From the NCBI GenBank assembly GCA_031263345.1, contig JAISFY010000075.1, forward strand, positions 1 to 7,322: a stretch of 7,322 bases of DNA, written 5' to 3'. Of the stretch, positions 5,125-7,322 are shown in pieces. The notes under the pieces were generated by a model. That model saw only the letters and a program-made list of their open reading frames with translations, searched no databases and had not been told where the DNA came from. This DNA is from Holosporales bacterium. Lineage in GTDB: Bacteria > Pseudomonadota > Alphaproteobacteria > RUG11792. How positions within the stretch are numbered: the first letter of the stretch is position 1; each line of letters begins with the position of its first letter. A program made the position numbers and the translations under genes.

Positions 5125-6597
5125 ATGACAGCCAAGAAACATGCACTATCCGTGACTCGAGATGAAGATTTTTCGGCATGGTATCAAGCTGTTATCATAG
5201 GAGCCAGTATCGCCGAAAATTCGAGCGTCCGAGGGTGTATGGTCATAAAACCGTTCGGGTTCGCCATTTGGGAACGTATGCAGTCCATTTTGGATTCAAA
5301 ATTTAAGGAATTGGGTCATAGTAATTGCTATTTCCCACTCCTTATCCCAGTCGACCTTTTCGAAAGAGAAGCAGAGCACGTCGCTGGGTTCGCCAAAGAA
5401 ATGGCCATCGTTACTCACCACAGAATCGAGTACAAGGATGGGAAATTTATTCCGTCCTCTCCCCTCGAAACTCCCCTCGCGATTCGACCAACCTCAGAGC
5501 TAATCATAGGGGAATCCATGTCAAGATGGGTAAATTCATATAGGGACTTACCGATTCTGATTAATCAGTGGTGCAATGTTATCAGATGGGAAATGAGAAC
5601 TCGAATGTTCTTGAGAACCTCTGAATTCCTATGGCAAGAGGGGCATACGGCTCATGAAACTGAGGAGGAAGCACGTCTAGAAGCTAAGACTATGCATGAT
5701 GTTTATCAATGGTTCATTGAAGATGTCTTAAAGATGTATTGTATTCCCGGTGAAAAACCGGAGCACGATAGATTTGCTGGAGCCGTCAAAACATTGACAA
5801 TCGAGGCAATGATGCAGGACGGGAAATCTCTACAGATGGCCACCAGTCACTACCTCGGGAATAATTTTGCAAAGGCTGTAAATATCCAGTTTCAAGGTCG
5901 TGATGGATCTTTGCATTACGCTCATACAACCTCATGGGGATCAACAACCAGAATGATCGGCGGTTTGATAATGGCACACGCCGATGATGATGGTCTGAAT
6001 CTGCCTTCCCAGGTAGCCCCATATCATGTCACCATCATTCCCATTCTAAAGGGTATCTCGCAGGACGGCGAGATTATCGAATACTGCCATGAGATCAAGC
6101 AATCTATTCAGAAAGATTCGAGGGTTTTCGTTGATTTAAAAGAAATCCCTGCTCAAAATAAGAAGTGGGATTACGTCAGGAAAGGTATTCCATTTATCTG
6201 TGAAATAGGAATCAATGAACTTCAGAACAAAACAGTATTTTTTACTAGGCGTGCTAATGAACTGGAAAAAGTTCGTATGTCTCTCGAAGAGTTTGCGGCA
6301 AGTATCGGAGAATTTATCAGAGAACATGATGAGATTTTGAAAAGAAAAAATGCATTATCTTGCAGTCAAAAGATGATTTATGGGATTAAAACTTTTGAAG
6401 AACTTAAGGATTTCTTTTCACAATCGTCCGGATTCGTAATGGCCAAATGGTCTGGATCAAAAGAAAACCTAGAACAGATCGATGAATTGGCAATCTCAAT
6501 TAGATGTTTACCGAGAGAACAATCTGGAGATCTTGGAAAGTGTATCCTAACCGGAAAAGATGCTACAATTGATATTGTATTGGCGAAAAGTTATTGA
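5125..6597 (+). CDS. proS: Prolyl-tRNA synthetase, archaeal/eukaryotic-like class
   Basis: Cytosolic class II aminoacyl-tRNA synthetase that charges tRNA-Pro with proline. The 490-residue protein opens with DEDFSAWY (13-20) and VRGCMVIKPFGFAIWE (35-50), and continues with YFPLLIP (69-75), EHVAGFAKE (84-92) and the proline-site loop RPTSE (121-125). Motif 2 is RWEMRTRMFLRTSEFLWQEG (154-173) and motif 3 is HTTSWGSTTRMIGGLIMAH (267-285). An anticodon-binding domain (about 295-400) and a C-terminal domain ending in Tyr490 follow. This is the class found in archaea, eukaryotes and Thermus, not the long bacterial class with an editing insertion or the short ~430-residue class usual in alphaproteobacteria. 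Of the four zinc cysteines known in Thermus ProRS, I see only one likely retained. The frame extends to ATG 5083, but TAAGG (5112-5116) eight bases before 5125 and family alignment favour MTAKKH. accC follows 41 bases later. Confidence 0.95.
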   Translation: MTAKKHALSVTRDEDFSAWYQAVIIGASIAENSSVRGCMVIKPFGFAIWERMQSILDSKFKELGHSNCYFPLLIPVDLFEREAEHVAGFAKEMAIVTHHRIEYKDGKFIPSSPLETPLAIRPTSELIIGESMSRWVNSYRDLPILINQWCNVIRWEMRTRMFLRTSEFLWQEGHTAHETEEEARLEAKTMHDVYQWFIEDVLKMYCIPGEKPEHDRFAGAVKTLTIEAMMQDGKSLQMATSHYLGNNFAKAVNIQFQGRDGSLHYAHTTSWGSTTRMIGGLIMAHADDDGLNLPSQVAPYHVTIIPILKGISQDGEIIEYCHEIKQSIQKDSRVFVDLKEIPAQNKKWDYVRKGIPFICEIGINELQNKTVFFTRRANELEKVRMSLEEFAASIGEFIREHDEILKRKNALSCSQKMIYGIKTFEELKDFFSQSSGFVMAKWSGSKENLEQIDELAISIRCLPREQSGDLGKCILTGKDATIDIVLAKSY

Positions 6598-6638
6598 TAC
6601 AATAATCTCCTCTCTGGCATCTTTTATTTTTTTCTTAG

Positions 6639-7322
6639 ATGTTCCGAAAGATTCTCATAGCCAATCGAGGGGAAATTGCAGTCAGGATCCTTAGGGCCTG
6701 TAAAATGATGGGGATTAAAACGGTCGCAGTTCATTCCATCGTTGACGAATCTCTCATGCATGTAAGATTTGCAGATGAAAGCGTTTGTATTGGATCCAAT
6801 AAGGCTGCCGATAGCTACCTAAACATTGCTTCAATCCTAAGTGCTGCCGAATTGACTGGGTGTGATGCGCTTCATCCGGGCGTCGGTTTTTTCTCTGAGA
6901 GTGAGAAATTCGCTAGAATGGTAAATGGTCATGGGATTAAATTTATCGGTCCAGATCCTAAACTTCTTTCCGAGATGGGCAATAAAATTCTTGCCAAAAA
7001 GACGATGATGAAGTACGGAGTTCCAGTTATCATGGGCTCAGATGGAGATGTTCAAAATATTGATGAGGCAAAGTGTATTGCCAATAAAATCGGGTATCCA
7101 GTTCTGTTTAAGGCCGCTTCTGGGGGCGGTGGAAGAGGGATGAAGGTGGCCCATTCCGAATTGGAAATTGAAGATGCATTCAAGTTGTCCAAATCGGAAG
7201 CTAGAGTAAGTTTCGATAATGATAGCATCTACATGGAACGTTATCTTAAGAACCCCAAACACATCGAGATTCAAATTATAGCCGATTCTTTTGGGAATGT
7301 TATCCACCTCGGTGAGAGGGAC
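6639..7322 (+). CDS. accC: Biotin carboxylase subunit of acetyl-CoA carboxylase (N-terminal half)
   Basis: The subunit carboxylates biotin on AccB with ATP and bicarbonate, the first half-reaction of malonyl-CoA synthesis for fatty acids. The window holds 228 residues of about 450; the gene runs off the right edge. Visible features: FRKILIANRGEIAVRILRAC (2-21), MHVRFADESVCIG (40-52), SYLNI (59-63), HPGVGFFSE (79-87), FIGP (102-105), the nucleotide-binding Lys116, the ATP-grasp Gly-rich loop KAASGGGGRGMKV (158-170), and MERYLKNPKHIEIQI with the metal/ATP-site region. The wording fits AccC better than propionyl-CoA carboxylase alpha, and no biotin-carrier gene precedes it. Two normally conserved residues differ: Tyr82 of HPGYGF is Val, and Asp115 of MGDK is Asn. 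There is no Shine-Dalgarno sequence before the ATG; the 15 bases ahead are T-rich. It is probably read through from proS. Confidence 0.93.
   Translation, partial: MFRKILIANRGEIAVRILRACKMMGIKTVAVHSIVDESLMHVRFADESVCIGSNKAADSYLNIASILSAAELTGCDALHPGVGFFSESEKFARMVNGHGIKFIGPDPKLLSEMGNKILAKKTMMKYGVPVIMGSDGDVQNIDEAKCIANKIGYPVLFKAASGGGGRGMKVAHSELEIEDAFKLSKSEARVSFDNDSIYMERYLKNPKHIEIQIIADSFGNVIHLGERD

Noticed and set aside
6591..6605. TTATTG, ATA, CAATAA dyad across the proS stop codon as a terminator
   Set aside because: One G-C pair only, and the T-rich stretch begins about 15 bases later; accC follows closely, so read-through is more likely.
7038..7307. Minus-strand 89-codon frame opposite accC
   Set aside because: Antisense shadow of a conserved ATP-grasp region.

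Overview
The window looks like a chromosomal stretch from an AT-rich alphaproteobacterium, possibly a host-associated one. This rests on three impressions: a regulator with the look of the alphaproteobacterial LdtR-type MarR family, a biotin carboxylase whose wording (ADESVCIG, MHVRFADES, GSDG) is alphaproteobacterial, and an MFS carrier resembling those common in intracellular bacteria. Housekeeping genes that normally sit in other operons are side by side here (ddl outside the mur/fts cluster, accC without accB), which fits a rearranged genome. I cannot name the species, and the host-associated lifestyle is inference.

Layout, left to right. Bases 3-176 are the 3' end of an unrecognised gene. 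A promoter-like sequence precedes a plus-strand pair: a HemY-like membrane-anchored TPR protein (319-1455) and dut, dUTPase (1445-1879), overlapping by 11 bases. Facing them on the minus strand are ddl, D-alanine--D-alanine ligase (2494-3411), and, downstream of it in the same direction, a MarR-type regulator (1932-2384). A divergent intergenic region separates ddl from a plus-strand 12-TM MFS transporter (3547-4830, probably a TTG start). After a 294-base gap holding a weak terminator, a doubtful 64-codon ORF, a 14-bp dyad and a G-rich run, come proS (5125-6597) and accC (6639-7322, cut by the window end).

Functionally this is nucleotide-pool hygiene (dut), cell-wall precursor synthesis (ddl) beside a regulator whose relatives control wall enzymes, nutrient or solute exchange (MFS), translation (proS) and fatty-acid synthesis (accC). 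No insertion sequence, CRISPR array, phage gene, tRNA or rRNA was seen. The most notable points are that proS is of the archaeal/eukaryotic-like class rather than the short class expected in alphaproteobacteria, with an apparently eroded zinc site; that accC has substitutions at two normally conserved positions; that the 4831-5124 gap is unexplained; and that the short word TTCGCCA followed by two A/T bases occurs seven times. I did not find convincing evidence of a wholly new multi-gene system.
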